DNA from: Cyclina sinensis
Lineage: Eukaryota; Mollusca; Bivalvia; Venerida; Veneridae
Assembly: GCA_012932295.1 (NCBI GenBank)
Contig: JAAONU010000002.1
Coordinates: 16,281,388 to 16,345,387, forward strand
DNA: 64,000 bases
Direction of reading: 5' to 3'
Under the pieces are notes generated by a model, which saw nothing but the letters and a program-made list of their open reading frames with translations, was not told where the DNA came from and did no database searches. The position numbers and the translations under genes were made by a program. This document shows, in pieces, positions 27,401 to 43,100 of this stretch (positions are counted from its first letter, which is position 1; each line of letters begins with the position of its first letter).

Positions 27401-30400
27401 ACTGATCAGACGTAAACGACTTTTCATTGTTCTGTTAATAATGTTTCACTGAAGTAAGCGGCTTTTCTTTGTTCCGTTGATAATGTGTTATGAAAGTAAA
27501 CGGCTTTTCTTTGTTATGTTAATGTTTCTCTGAAGGAAACGGCGTAATATATTCAGTCGTGGTACCGTTCAAAGGTTTAGACGTTAAAGCAAGATGCACC
27601 TTCCTGTTGTAGTCAGTATAAATCGCATATCTACAATCATATTTATAACTTTTGCCATACTTTTCAGACTGTTACGTTTCAAGTGTTGTATGTGACCGAC
27701 GGTGAACTGGCCTATACTTTTTACATCTACGGTGATATGCAGTTTGAAAACAGCGCTCAGTTTATAGGACTATTGACTAACGGTTTTGCCGACGGGTTAA
27801 GTGACTCCCCAGACGGTACCTACCTCGCGAGGCCGAACATGAACTTAAAGATTGGACGTAAGTTTTCTTGTAAATGTAGGAATTCTATGCTTAATACTTG
27901 ATGCCTAGCTTACCTACTGCTCAACAACACATTTTCCTATTTTTTGTCCTTAATCTACAATAAAAAGAAGTCTTTAACCCTTGGTTTATGGATAACATAT
28001 TTACTGATGAACATATAAAAAAGTACCTGTTAATTCTGAGTGTGTTTTTTTTACAAAATGTAAGTCGGACACTAAATTTTGATGTGTTCTTGACATATGC
28101 AACTAGAATTTCTTAATATGTAAACAATTTTTATGCAACGGAAAGAACCCGCTTTGAAATAAAGCTAAACAATATGATAAAATACACTGCACCGTTCTCT
28201 TAAAGATAATTGTAATTTGTGAAGGTAGCTCTGATATCGGAGATCAAAGTTCAATATTCAGTTTGGAAGTGAGTTTTTACCAAGCTCTGAAATCTATATT
28301 CAGAAAAAGTAAGTTTCCAGCTGAACAAATGTCGAGACGGTTCAGAGATCGATATTCAACAAAAAGAATGTGAATTTCGAGCTTAGACGGATTTCGAGCA
28401 CTTCTGATATCGATATTTAGAAATAAATTACTATTTTGATATTGAATTTCGACATTCGCTGTCAGTATTATTTTTTCGTATCATATAACAATAATTTTTA
28501 ACACTGTTAGTCAAGGACGTCAGAAATTAGCACACCCTTGTTTCCCTTTGACCTGCAATATTGCAAACGTGTGTTTTCATTTTTGAAAAGTAACATTGAT
28601 AGACAAAATTAATATTAGATAAAATGAACATGGATAGTTATTTGCGATATTTATTCTTTTGATTTAGAGTTACAACGTATGTGAGGGGGTGTTTATGTTT
28701 TTTTAGTTTCCCCCAATCTTTGAAGGCAAAATATGGGTTCTTGATGCATTAATTAATCTTCTATTATGGGATCTTAGTTGTAGAAATAATAGTTTGCGTA
28801 CAACTATTTTTTGTAATTCTTGTTTAAATTGGTGTTCATTAGTTCACATTAATACGCAGCCGCTCGCCCAATTTAAATTTATCAAAGCATTATGATAAGA
28901 CATAAACGCTGACTGGCCTAGTGTATAAATTTATATGTCATGTACCAACTAAAATCGATCGATTTATAGATCCAGTGGTGTATGATGACTCAACGACTCA
29001 AAAAAAAGTTACTGCAATGTGATTACACAAATAACAATTTCAATCACTTATGATTTTTCTTTGTTATGGAAAAAGAACATTGTATTTTTTGACATTTATA
29101 ACCTATAACAGACCTTTCATATATTTCTCAGCATATATGGGTGTAAGCAGTTTTGACCTGATTTCAAACGCTGAGCGAACACCTAATTATGGAGCAATGT
29201 GTCTCGTTTGGGCTCAGCAGCAGACGATAAACGGATCATTGTATAGGTCTCAATTGAACAGGATGCCTGAGTGTCCTTGCTGGTCATTCTTTTTATTTTT
29301 TGACCGACGGTTTGGTAGCTGGAGATATGATTTGAGAACAAATACGTTCCAAATATCAGTTCTACCAAGAAGCTTTTTTGCACCATACGGCAAGGTAATT
29401 TTAAATATTCTACCGACACTTTATATGTGTAACTGTTAAGGTTTTTATCGAAAATAATTTTTCACTACAATCTGACACAATTTCTAGATTTTTGCTGATA
29501 ATTGCAGTATTTTTTCCCTTTCGGTCATGCAAACGATAATTGGTGAGATTCAGTAGCCAATAAACACTAAAATTTAATGAGTTGCTTGTGAACTATAATC
29601 TTGAGACATTTTTAAATGTTGTCATGGCATTTTCTATTGCAGACCTGTGTTTACAATGTGTTTGGAAGTTTCATTGGTTTTGGGAACCAGGCAGGTTCGT
29701 TCCAGACTTTTAATGACATCTGGTACCCACGAGAAAACGAAAACAGTGATCTATACTATAGAAGATTGTGTTGTGAGCTCTCCAACAACTGTGAAGCGTA
29801 TTACCAAGTACGACCACGGGTTAACAGATGCTACACACGACTGCCTTTTAGGTTTGGTAAGTGTTTTTAATAATCTGTATATTAGACTAAACCCGTATTT
29901 ATCTTACACCGTACAATACAGGTTTTAAGCGCTCTAATTAGGAACTATATTAAGAGATGTTGTAACAGATAAATTTACATTCGGGAATTTCTCTGTTATA
30001 TTGCTAAGTTTCTTTTTTTCTTTTTATCTCAAAATCGAAGAATGCGTGTCGTTTTAAAAGCATCTTGTTGAAGGTTTGCTTGCTTCATTTTGCAGGTGGA
30101 GGTTTCGGGGATCCACATATCACCACACTTGACGGACAGACATACACATTCAACGGTCATGGCGAATATGTTTTGCTCCGAATCACAAATGCAGATTTTG
30201 AAATTCAGTCTAGAACTGACCGTCCTCTGACAAAAACAGGCGCTCTTTCGGAAGCAACAATATTTTCAGCTTTTGCAGTACAGTCTTTTGATGCTTGGCT
30301 CCAAGTAGAATTGAACAGCGAGAAGACGGGTATGAATATCTTCGTCGGCACAAATAAGACGACATGGGACGACTTCACAGCGGATTTTATCAATGATGGC

Positions 30401-33400
30401 GACAATTTTACATACATATCGGAGGCTCTTAGCCTTTCACGTGACAATAATACGCTCGTGTCAAGCTTCTCAGATACAGGTAATTATTGTCAACGTTTAA
30501 TTTCATACATTACAATCCGATTTTATTAGTCTGTCGCAAGATTGTGCGAGCTTTACACTAGTAGCTTATATCTGATACTCTAGGTCATTCTTAGAATAAT
30601 TATGTTTGGGGAAAAAATCACTTATGATTTCCTTTTTTAGGTATTGCATTCAACGTAACAGTCAATGTCGGACTTTTGCAAATGGCCTTAGGTTTGAATA
30701 GTGAATACGAGGGTAATACTACTGGGTTGCTAGGCAACTTTAACGGGGATTCTGAAGACGACTATGTTCCGCGAGATTCATCGTCTGCGATACCAATCAC
30801 TGCAAACGAAAGTGCAGTTTACACGAATTTCGGACAGACATGTAAGAAAAAGATTATGATGTTTCACATTTGAACAGAAATATAGAGTTTACAGGTCTTT
30901 TGTCCGTGTAAATTGATTGTCTCTATTCTATATCATCACTATGCAGATAAGGTAGTGTTTTTAAAGCGACTGAATTCGCAAAATTTATCTGATTTGATTC
31001 TTAAAAATTTGACAGAAGTTAATATACTATGGAAAAACCAACAACATAAAATTATGCTTCTATACACCATGAAAACTAAAAAAAGTTTTGATTTCATCAG
31101 GATTCGAACCCATGCTCCTTTGTTCAGTAAAATTTAGAGCGGCGATCTACACCACTGAGTCACAGAACTTACTTATCACGATTTCTCAAAATTAATGATA
31201 TAATTAATTTAAAATTATCTCCATCATGAATAACGGGGTAAAACTTTTTAATGATAAACGTGTGTAACACTTTAAATTGTGACGTGTTTCTGTTTCAAAA
31301 AATGAGTCAGTAACTTAGTTAAGATAATTCTTCACAATTATAGCTAAAATTTCTAGATGTATAAACATTTACTTTTTTCATCGCAGGCCCATCTGTGAGT
31401 TAGTCGATTTAAGAGCAAGTTTTAAGCATGTATTAATCTGAAGCATTAAACAATAAGTTTAAAGGCTTTTTCAACACAAAAGAAAATACTTAACTAAATT
31501 AAAAATACTAAACATAAGTGAAAAAAACTTGTGGTACCAAGGTGTACTGAAATGCTATAGTTAAGTTTTGACTGTCTTTATATCTTAAGAAATGGAGAAA
31601 TTTACGACACTGGAAGACATGTTTGTAAGTAACAGTTGGTTTTATTCTAACAAAAATGTGAACATACATTTCTACCGCCAGGGATGACGAGAGCAGATGA
31701 GAGCATTTTCAAATATGAAAATGGGAAATCGCACGCAGACTACATCTTTCCAGAGTACGTGCCCAAATTCTTAGATGAAATTAAAAACGAAACTCTTTTA
31801 AACGAGGCGAAGGATTTATGTGGAGAAAACAACAATCCATGTGTGCTGGACTACGTTGTCACTGGTATTAAAGAACTGGCTGAGGCGACGTCTGCGACGG
31901 AGCAAGAGGCCGAGACAAATACAAAGCAGGCTTGTGCGATCTTAAACTCTATATAAACGTCTTATTTTTACATCAGACTTACAAAACACTATTACTTAAA
32001 CCTAGAATAGATCATTAAATGTAGATAAGATGGTTCGTTTATATTGATTTCATTTTTTCAAATCATTATTTTGGTTCTTTCTTGAAACAAGGAAGCTATC
32101 CAAAAGCAAATTACACATCTTCTAGATAAAGATGATAAAAATGAGTAACGTATACTCAGCATTAAAGATGTGCATCAAACCAAGCATAAATACGCTGAAT
32201 GTTTTTGTTGTCGCAAAAAAAGTGTAAGGTGGGTATATTTGGAAGGAAAAAAACAACAATGCCTTTATTTTAATTAAATTACAAACACCAACAAGCTTAT
32301 CAAATGCTAAAGCAGGTTTTTCTTACTTAACTGTCATATACTTGTTTTGCGTTAGAACTTGAAATGGGAAATTTGTATCCAAAAACATTATTTCAGTAAA
32401 CACCATTCCTTCACTAAACGTTAGCAGTGGCACAACTGTGGTTGACGAACGTGACTATTTATATGTGAACTTGGGAGAGGCAAAAACCTTTACTGTACTT
32501 GGTACAGATGACGGAAATTTTACGTATGCTCTTACTAATGCAACTGAAAGCGTTACCCTCGGCACACCTGGAAGTGACGGAACTGTTGACGTCACCGTTA
32601 ATGTCACCGATACAAACCCAATTTATGTCAGGTAATGCAAATATACCACACGACTGAAAACGACTTTAACGATATCATTAATATGAATACTCCTCTATCG
32701 TTTCTTTCATTAGGCGGTCTCTACGGAAAAAATAATCTCAGCGCTGTACTTAAAAAATGGAATCATCGCTGAACTTAACAAAGAATAGAAAAATGTGAAT
32801 CTTTAAGAAACAAATTAAAGATGAAAAGGAAAAACTAAAAAAGAGCGAACCTACTTACTGTGTTCAACAAATGAAACGTAAATAAATAGTATTAGGTATT
32901 TGTAACAATTATTTCAGCGTTACTGCAACAGACGACAAGGGGGCAAAGTCGCCTGCTGCAGACGTGGTTATAGTTCTGTGTACGCAGTGTAACTCACACG
33001 GTACTTGTAACAACAGCGCTATAAGAGAAGACTCAAGGTCCACGGACACTTTCAAATTTGCCAAATGCAATTGTAACAGCTACTGGGAAGGTATGTAACA
33101 GTATTTTCTTGCATTTTTTAATCTTTTAAATCATCACTTCAATGTCCCGTATTCAAATTACTCAATTATCATACCTACGGTAAATACCCCTGTTTAAATT
33201 ACTTACCCTTTGTCTATTTTTAGACGTAAATGTGTTACCTCTTAAGATCACAAAAGTAACTTGCCAAATAAATTACTACTAAATAAATTTCTTTAAAAAG
33301 CTCTTATTGGAATAACTAAACTGCTAATAAAAAAAGAAGGAAAAATAACGCGTAGAACGTTTACGGCTTTATTTTCATTTTCTAAACTGAATCTTAATCG

Positions 33401-36400
33401 GTTATTCAGGTTAGGGCAAACAAAATGAGCGTGAAGCGCTTAAGTAAACTGCCGGACTCAGTTCAAATAATGTTTCAAAATGTAACGTTTGAAAATAAAA
33501 CAGTGTGCAATAAACGGGTCTTGAAGAGGGAGACATCTTTACAATTTACTGTAAAATTTACTTTTGAAACCATGATAGGTATTAAAATACCCGCTTAAGT
33601 TCAGAAAAAAAACATATTGATAATCTTTCTAAATATTGTATCATTTACTGCTTCTTTAAGCATATTTACATCCTTTCCACGTAAATATTTTCTGTGATGA
33701 ATGGGCAAGATTTAAAAATAAACATTTTTCCAGCAATCAAAATTGCTTTAGACACTTTTTGTCCAAAAGTATGTGAACATGAGACTAATCACGCCATATC
33801 TTAAATGTAAAAACTACGTCTCTAAAAATACAGCTGATTGAGTAATATCTTATTCGTTTAAGATTAATGTTGAAGGTTCACGATACCACGTGATTTTTTT
33901 ATGTCATATGAGGTATGTTGGCTCGTCCGTCTTGAGATTTATTTCTATAAAAATGCTTTTAAAGACTAAGGTGGCTTACGTATTAAGTTGTAGATATAAA
34001 CCATATTACATGTATTAATTTAGTTATACTAGTACTTACCCGTTGCCTGTAAATTTTTGAACAAAATAGGGCGGGTCTATGCGACACGAAGTCCTGACGA
34101 ACCATTTCTGTGCAATGCATTTAGAAATGTTAATGATGTAATTTCTTGACCAATATTATTTTTTTCAAGAAAATAAGATATGACTTTCCTTTAGGACAGT
34201 AAGATAAAAAGTAAACTTTACTAATGCGTGTTGCAGGGCTTGACTGTGAAGATGATCTTGATGGCTGCGACGATAACCCTTGTTCAGTCGGCCGTAACTG
34301 CACGGACACATCTGCGATCGACCACGCGGCTGAACCCGCCCTGAAACCTTACACGTGTACACCATGTCCCTCAGGATATAAAGATATTGACGACAAGTGT
34401 GAAGGTATTGAATGATGAATCATTATTTAGACGTTTCTGATATATCTTTATATTGAAATGTTTCAAATTTATAGCCAAACATCACAGTAGCGAATGTACG
34501 AAACAATCAAACGATGCATCAGGACTTAAAAGCAAACATTGACAGCCCACAGTTTAGAAATTGTATTGAACTATTTACTTAAAATTGAGACTTCCTTAGT
34601 GATGAATAGAGGTCAGATTCGAATATAGTACCAAGAGTCGTAATTATTAGACAAAACGAATGTGTCAGTTAGAATTTAGGTCAATGTTCATATTTCTGAA
34701 CCGCCAAATGTGGTTTTCTGAATTACTGGCTTACTACTTATTACTTTCGTAATAGATATGTTCGAATAATAAATAATATAAAAAACTACTACTGTCATTC
34801 ATTCAAAAGAAGGTGAGATATGGGGACATGGTTATATTTCTAAACAACTACCGTTTTCTTGTTAACTTACTTAATGCGAATTCTTTTTGCATTAGATACA
34901 CTCCATGTTAGATTGGAAGAAAATAGATCTAATATCCATCGTACATGTTTTTGTAGGAAGTAACTGAACGAAACAAGTAATTAAAGCAAGTTACGTCTTA
35001 AACAAGTAGACACACGTGTAAATTATAAGTCATATAATTAAAATACTACATTTTTGACGTACGTTTTTTTTTTCAATTATAATTTTTGCAGATATAAATG
35101 AGTGTAATGGGACCTCGAATTGCAGCCAAACATGTGTGAATAGCCCAGGCAGTTTCCACTGTCAGTGTAACACTGGTTACAGACTCGCCGCAGACGGCTT
35201 CGCATGCAACGGTAAATTGTTTGATTCTTCTGACGCACTTATTATCTAATCTTTTTTGGGAAATTCTATAAGTGAAATAGGAACTTGCCATGAACGAAAA
35301 AAACAACAGACGCCATCGAGCATTCAGTTCAATACTTATCTGTTCCCAAGCTATTTATTTAGGTTTTGTCCCTCAGCAAATACAGGATCTTTAAATTCAT
35401 GTAAAAAGCAAATACGTAGAATGCTTTAGAAGTCATGAAACGCTTTTTACTCACGACATAACATCCGGTTATCTTCTTGATCACGGTGACCACGCCGGCG
35501 TTTTAATACTCAGTTAAAACTTTAAGAATTGTATAAGTAGACTATTATTAGGCTAGATAATATTTTAGAAAATGACTGATTTTGATTTTAGGTTTCATTC
35601 ATAAATTTGTTTTTTTTTAAATCATCTGGAACTTTTTTTCCAGATATCAATGAGTGCGATGAGGCCACGAGCGGATGTACACAGGTGTGTAACAACACCG
35701 CCGGAAGTTTCATATGTTCGTGCTTTAACGGTTACACGTACAACGCCACCAGTAATGTTTGTGAACAAGGTAAGTAATTGTCAAAATATCATATCTGGTT
35801 AAAGTAGGTTCATGATAATAATAATGTCAGTTTGTGTTTTATTATCAGTCAAAACTTAAACACATTTTCTTTTACAAACTTTAGGATCCTGGATATAAAT
35901 TTAATTACTTTTTTCTCTTTTTCAGTTAAAGAACACATGCGTTATAAAAGTAAACACAATAAAAAAAAAAGATCCCAGATATAAATCCTGTTTGATTATT
36001 TGCTTCTTGTTTGCAAAGTTCTATGTCCAATGCTTCATTCAAACGTTGGACTAACACTTACTTTATACTAAATACCCATACTTAATCTATGATTGATAAC
36101 CTTAATCATTCTCTTATATCATAGACGAGACAGCACCTGCCGGATGCAGTGATATTGACTGCTCCAGCGCCAGTGGTTGCAGTATAAATGAGACCGGTTC
36201 GGCGGTGTGTTTCTGTAACAGTGGATACGAAATACAGGCGGACAACACATGTGCAGGTAAATTAACAAATAACATCAAACCAGCTGGATAATTATCTCAA
36301 AAAGAGACTGTGACACTAAAACAAGGCCCGATTCTATTTTTGTTAAATTAAAAACAAATTCTAACCGGACGTTATTAATGTTTTCAGATATTGACGAATG

Positions 36401-37104
36401 CGACACTGGGGTGTGTTCCCAGTCGTGTGATAACAAGGATGGGAGTTATACATGTAGCTGCTTCGCAGGATATAAACTACAGGACGACAGGGTGTCCTGT
36501 GAACGTACGTTGATCTTAGTTATTGAGACAACACATTTTCGTTAGATTTATTTGATCAGAGTTATATTATTGAATTACAAAATGGACTTTAAAAAGCATA
36601 TTTGAAACGTTCATTATTCTGGTTAAGGATATATGGATATTAAAGATTGAATACAAAGATATAAAAATATTGCATGTGCAAGTAATATTGATATAATATT
36701 ATTATAATATAATATTGATATATAGTAATATATATTTTTGATTTTCTTCTGATATTTCACATAGCTTGTCAGTTCCCTGAATATGGTGTAAACTGTGCTC
36801 AAACATGTCAGTGTGGTCGTGGTGCCCTGCGCTGCAACCCTGTACGCGGCTGCGTGTGTAAGTCAGGTTGGACAGGAACCAGTTGCACAATTGATATCAA
36901 TGAGTGTCAGGACAGTAATATTTGTGGCGATATAAACAAAGTATGCACGAATACGATTGGTTCCTACACGTGCCCATGTCGCTCTGGATACATCCTGTCT
37001 GAAGGAATATGCGTTGGTAAGATTGTGCTTTCATCTTTATGTTATATAATAATTATGTATATTACAAAGGGGCTGTAACAAAAGATCCGCCACAAAAAGT
37101 TCCA

Positions 37105-37158
<54 letters not shown>

Positions 37159-40100
37159 TCTTAGTGCTGCTTTTCAAGCAGACATATAATATAAATCTAG
37201 TACGTTTATCAACAAAATAAAAGAACAAAAAACGACGCATTCTAAATAAAATGATTTCATTTGAACATCTTACGATGCAAACCCTTTTCTCGGGGTTCCT
37301 TGATCAAAATACGTCTTATTCTAGATTCTAGTGTTGTCTTCGGTTCGCGCTTCATTAATCAGATGTTATTGAAATTATCCTGACGTCTTAAAGAAAAAAA
37401 TCATAGGGCATTTAAGAATTTTTTTATAATAACAACTGCAATTTTAAACAGACGTCAACGAATGTGAAGATGATGGCTTGAACACATGTGAACAGGTGTG
37501 CTCGAACACAGAAGGCGGGTTCACGTGTAGCTGTAAAACAGGTTACAACACAGATCCCACACATGCTACTAACTGTGTTGGTAAGGGTCATTGAAATAAG
37601 TCATTATTTGATAATAGGTTGGTTGAAGTTGTGTCTTTCTGCTTTAAGTAGAATTTCAAAAGTCACTGCTATGTCATCATTGCAGTGAAATGGTCGATAT
37701 ATTATCCAGTAAAAATAAAAGTTCTCGTATACAACTTTTGACACTGTTTTTTCGCGAAACCAAGTCTTCTGATTTGTTAGTGGCTCGCTTAATACTCGCA
37801 TATATTGATTGATTTTTTTTCAAGATTATGATGAGTGTGAAGCAGGGCTGTCAGGTTGTGAACACATTTGTACCAATACACAAGGAAGATATCACTGTGA
37901 ATGTTATTTCGGATTCCGTTTAAACTCGGACAGGAAAACATGCACAAAAGGTAGACAACTTTGTAATATTGATATTATTGACGATTCATATCAAACCTTC
38001 ACAAGATTAGATTACCGCTGAAATTTAACATTATTCTTTCTTCATATTTATATCATAATTTACATACTGTTTGGGTTGTAACGCGCTTTGCAGAATTTAT
38101 TAAGTAAAAGAGTGTATCACAAGATTTAGAAAATATGATGCAGTTTTACTTCTGAATTCATTAAAGATTTAGTTCCAATCTGATCAAAATCATATCCTAA
38201 ACATCGCTACGCTATTAGGATCTGAGGACGGCCAATAGAATGTCACTTTCTCGTGACCTGTCCATCAGCCAATCAGAGCAACGCTTCCACTCACATGGAA
38301 GTTCAACTTGTGAAAATCTATTTATATAGCTGGGATCCCAAACAATATTATCTGCCATGTTTAAACTGTCACCGAATTAAATGTATTTGTCAAAATCTTT
38401 CAAAATATTGAGATTTATGTTTGTGATTAATATCATTTTTTTCAAAATATCTCAGCACTTTTAATCTCCGCTAATAAACATTGTTATGCTAGAGAAGTTT
38501 ACACACTGTTTGAACACGCATTGTGTACAGGTAAGCTATCGAGACGCGTCATAAGCTGTCGTGTCATTGGCTGAGATATAAATAAAATAGTGGGAATTCT
38601 AGGTTATCGAGAAGACAGAAATGAATGCGTCGTCTTCAGATCTAACCGTAGGGAGATCGTGACCTTCAGTCAGATTGGTTTTCGCTCAGAACAGGTTCCA
38701 GAAATGAAAACTTTCTTAAGTCGTTTTATTCATATAAATATACTTTTTTCAAAATGATAATGTGTGTATTTATGCTATATTTATATATGTTTTCATATGA
38801 CATATATGTCTATAAGGGATAGTATGGATAATATATGTATATGATATGTGTTTACAACCTTGTTTCGTTATTTAATAATTTTGTTTTCGCTTGTTACAGT
38901 TTCAGACCCATGCATGCTGTTCCCAGATGTGAATTGCTCGGATATTTGCCATGTTATCAACAAAGAACCACAGTGCTCATGTAATATAGGCTTTGTACTG
39001 GGAGCGGACAATCAAACATGCATCGGTAGTTTATCTATACTGATTAATTTATCAAAGAATACGAAGTGATATCATGTAATATGAAAAAATCCGACCAAAA
39101 ATGTCATTTATGTCTCCAAATGTTGTTCTTTGACATTTTTACGCAGTGAGCAATATGTCTTACATGTCTGTAAGATACCGCTGAATGAAACGATTAGGTT
39201 TTTAGTGAAAACGTGAAATTATGATTTTTTCTTTTATAACCTTAATGGCTTATCAATCGAGTGTATTAAAATGTCGTGATTTTAAACGTTTTTGTCAAAT
39301 CATGCCTGATATAATCATTGAAATGAATTATGAGTACAAAATTTAAATGATCAGTTTTATCAAAATATGTTTTTCGTCATTCGCAGATGTGAACGAGTGT
39401 GTCTCAGATTTAAACCTGTGTTTTGAAGCAGACACGTGTGTTAATACAAATGGTGGATACACATGTTCGTGTAGCATCGGTTTCAAACTGGCAAATGATT
39501 TGAGAACGTGTGAAGGTGAGAATATGCACTAAAATATAAATGCCTAGTAAATAATGTAACTTTGAACGTAATAAACGTAAATAATATCTCAAATTTAATA
39601 AGAAAGTGGAGTAGGCCGTCTGTTCATAACCGTAACTATATTAGAATCTGAGAGCGACCCAAAAAGGTCATCTTCTGATGACCTTTTTGATCAGCCAATC
39701 AGAGCAACACTGCCTGCGTTGTAGATCCCTGTGTAGCTTACCTAACATTCAACTGGTGAAAATAAACATTTAACTTGGATTCAGAAATCGCATTCCTCGT
39801 ATGTCGAGGGTTTCTGTCATCAATACATTCTGGCTGCACTCAAATCAAACATCTTAATGAAATCTTGGAAATAATGAAGGCAGTTGTAAATGCGGGAACA
39901 TTTCCAATAGCGTTTGATATTTACATAATTTTAAATGTATACAAAAATAATGCAGGCACTATGCTCATACGGTTGAAAATTTTCATCACATTTATAAACA
40001 AGAGCGATCAATGATCACATGTGTCGCCTGATGATTGCCAATGAAGCAGTTGTATTGAGGGGTGACTGGACAGTATGTTGGCCAAAACGCCTTTTTATTC

Positions 40101-43100
40101 AAGGGCCATAACTCAGCCAAAAAATTACTCAACCGAAAACCCGTTAAATATGCATAAGTACTGAAAGGGGCTGGCCTTCAGATGACAAAAAAAAGAAAGT
40201 TTTCTTGTCTTATAAATTTCTTGTAATATTCATGACTGATGCTTAAAAATTAACTGACAAAAAAGAGGTGAGATTATCACATTATAAATTGATTTTTTTT
40301 TCCTATCATAGTGCTATACCGTAACGCGACGTATAACTATATTATATAAGATTTAAAGTAAATACTTATAATTACACATGCAGCGATAGTGGTGACAGTA
40401 AAAGCGTTCGCATGATTTTGTTAACATGAGGGTCCAGAGTTCAAATCAGGCTGAAACGAATATTTTTTTTTTGTTCTATTTTGACTTTTATAATCAGTTT
40501 TGAAGTAAAATATCATGTTGTTATAATCTCCCGGCATCTAGATATTTAATTTATGTAAAAAATATTTTTATATCAAATCTGGAATACTGCCTCTTTAAGG
40601 TACCGATCAATCCTGTAACATTTTATTCAAATTGCATTAGTAGTATAAGAGAGGTATTCCGGACAAACTTATAAAATAAAAATCATAAAAGAGCCATAAC
40701 TCTGACAAAAATCATTGAACTGGAAAATGCCGACGATATGCACAACTAAACTTGGTACTGATCATTCCTGTAAAGTTCGGATGAAAATGCACCACTAGTT
40801 TTTGAGGAGTAGTCTGCTCAAGTTTTGTGACGGACGGACAGACGGATAGACAGACAGACGACGCAGAAGTGATCCCTATATGTCGCAGCTACTTTGTAGC
40901 AGGCGACACAACAACAATCTTACGAACATGAAAGTCCGTAACAGAAAGATGCAATGCGTCTTAGAATACATATCCCACAGCGGGATTCGATCTCCGATCT
41001 CCCGCGTGACACGCCAACGCTCTAACCACTGAGCCAAAGAATCGATTTCCTTACACAGTTGTCAAAGGTTGTATCTATATAATTATAGAAAGGTGTGCGC
41101 TAGACCGTAACACAATTCTTTAAACAAACTTATACAAGTCGAAGCATAATTAATCAAGAACTATTTTGTTTGACAGCATGTGATGGTTACCATTACGGCG
41201 AAAATTGTGCCAACGAATGTAACTGCGGAGTGGGAGCTTCCAGGTGTGACTCCATGACAGGGTGTGTCTGTGAAGACGGATGGTCCGGAGAAAAATGTGA
41301 TGTTGACAGGGACGAATGCGATAACTTTCCATGCATGGGTCAGCACGAGGTGTGCACGAACACACCTGGATCATACAACTGCACGTGCGAGACAGGATAT
41401 TCACGAGATTCAAATGACGTGTGTCAAGGTTGGTAAAATAGAACTCTAAATATTCAAAAAGGACGTATGTTGTTTTAAAGGTTTGTTTTATAAAGAAACA
41501 TCAAATACTATGTATAAACATCTTTGAAGTCCTGCAGTATAAATAGTTGAATGATCATGTACATATCTGTTAAGCAGTCATGTACATCCTCTGACATTAA
41601 AAAACATATTAGGCAGGCAGATTATTTCACCATCGTTCTTGGGAAGGACAAATACTAGACTATTATCTCTGTAACAATTGCCAACTTTCTCACATAAATG
41701 TAAATGATTGGCAGCAAGGCTCGATTCACTTACTATAAATCTGTGATTGATAATTGGAAGAGAACTCGACCACGAATACGGGTTCGCCAATTATTGTAAA
41801 AAATTTTTAATGATCATATAGCATGCACCTATTTAATGTTCTTATACACAAACTTAAACGGTCATGAGCACAGTAAAATTGAAAGTTCGTGTTCACAACA
41901 GCTTTACGATTAATTACAAAATACTGATCCAACGTTCGTGTATACCACACTTACGGGACATGTACACAGCAGTGTTACAGTCATGTTCAGATAATGCAGA
42001 GTGAACGTTCATTTTTACAATTACAGATACTAACGAGTGTTCCAGTCCCAATATGAATGACTGTAGTCAGATATGTACTAACATTATGGGGAGTTACCAG
42101 TGTAGTTGTAATCCTGGATTCACACAGAATGGAAATTCTTGCAGAGGTAAAACCTTTTTTATGAAATAGGGAAATCAAAGCACTAGAAACACTGAAATTA
42201 GACAATCAGTTAATATTTATTTTATTAAGTTAAAAAGTCATGACAATCTAAAAAGTTAATTTAAAGTTTTCATATTTTTTATGAACAGAATTTGTCTTTT
42301 GATACATTGTTATGCTTAAATTTGATGACAGTTCAGGATATCTACCATGAGTAATAATATTCTTCAGATATCAATGAATGTGAAGGCAAGAATGATTGTT
42401 CTCAGGTGTGTACTAACACACTCGGGAGCTACCGGTGTTCTTGTAAGGATGGATTCAAACTTGACGTCACCACAAGGAAAACATGCACACGTGAGTTACC
42501 TTCTCTTTATTACAATCGGTTAAATATTCTGCAATATAACGTAAACTTCTCTTTTCTCTTATAATGGTAAAAAGTTGTAAATCAAATGAATTGAAATAAA
42601 ATTTACGCAGCTTCTGCTGGTTATTTTTTAAGCACAGTTCTTGAAATGCAGGGCAGGCAAGAGCAATGGAGTAGATCTTTTTTGCATCCTGATAAGTTTT
42701 ACTAATTCTTTTCGTTATATAACAGCGGAAGCAGTGTGTGACCCAAACTCATGCCTGGATAACACACAATGTACAGTTATAGACGGTGATGCGACGTGCA
42801 TTTGTTATGCCGGTTACGAAGTGCAGAATGCCACAGCTTGTTCAGGTATTGCATTGTTTTTGTCACTTTGCAACGAATCGTATTAGGTACATATTTGGTG
42901 TATCAAATTAAAACACACAAAGCATACACATATACACATTCAGGCGGACGACAACAAGTATAAAACTGACGATAAGGACTTAATTTATTATGAAATAATT
43001 GTCACAGAATGTTGTTTGATGGTATGTTCACAACGACGTTTTATCTATCTGTATATAAAAAAGGAAAATTCGATCAGCTTAGAGTCACAAAATTCTTACT

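Larger units (their letters stand above)
19628..27667 (+). other. 8-kb intron inside NIDO, loaded with antisense and tRNA-headed elements
   Basis: Longest intron of the gene. It carries a LINE C-terminal fragment (about 20170-20500), a tRNA-like SINE head (20844-20912), degenerate repeats (21830-22290), a TIR-bounded tRNA-headed element (22803-23220), a broken LINE (about 23800-27078) and a minisatellite (27195-27545). No host exon was found. Confidence 0.75.
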
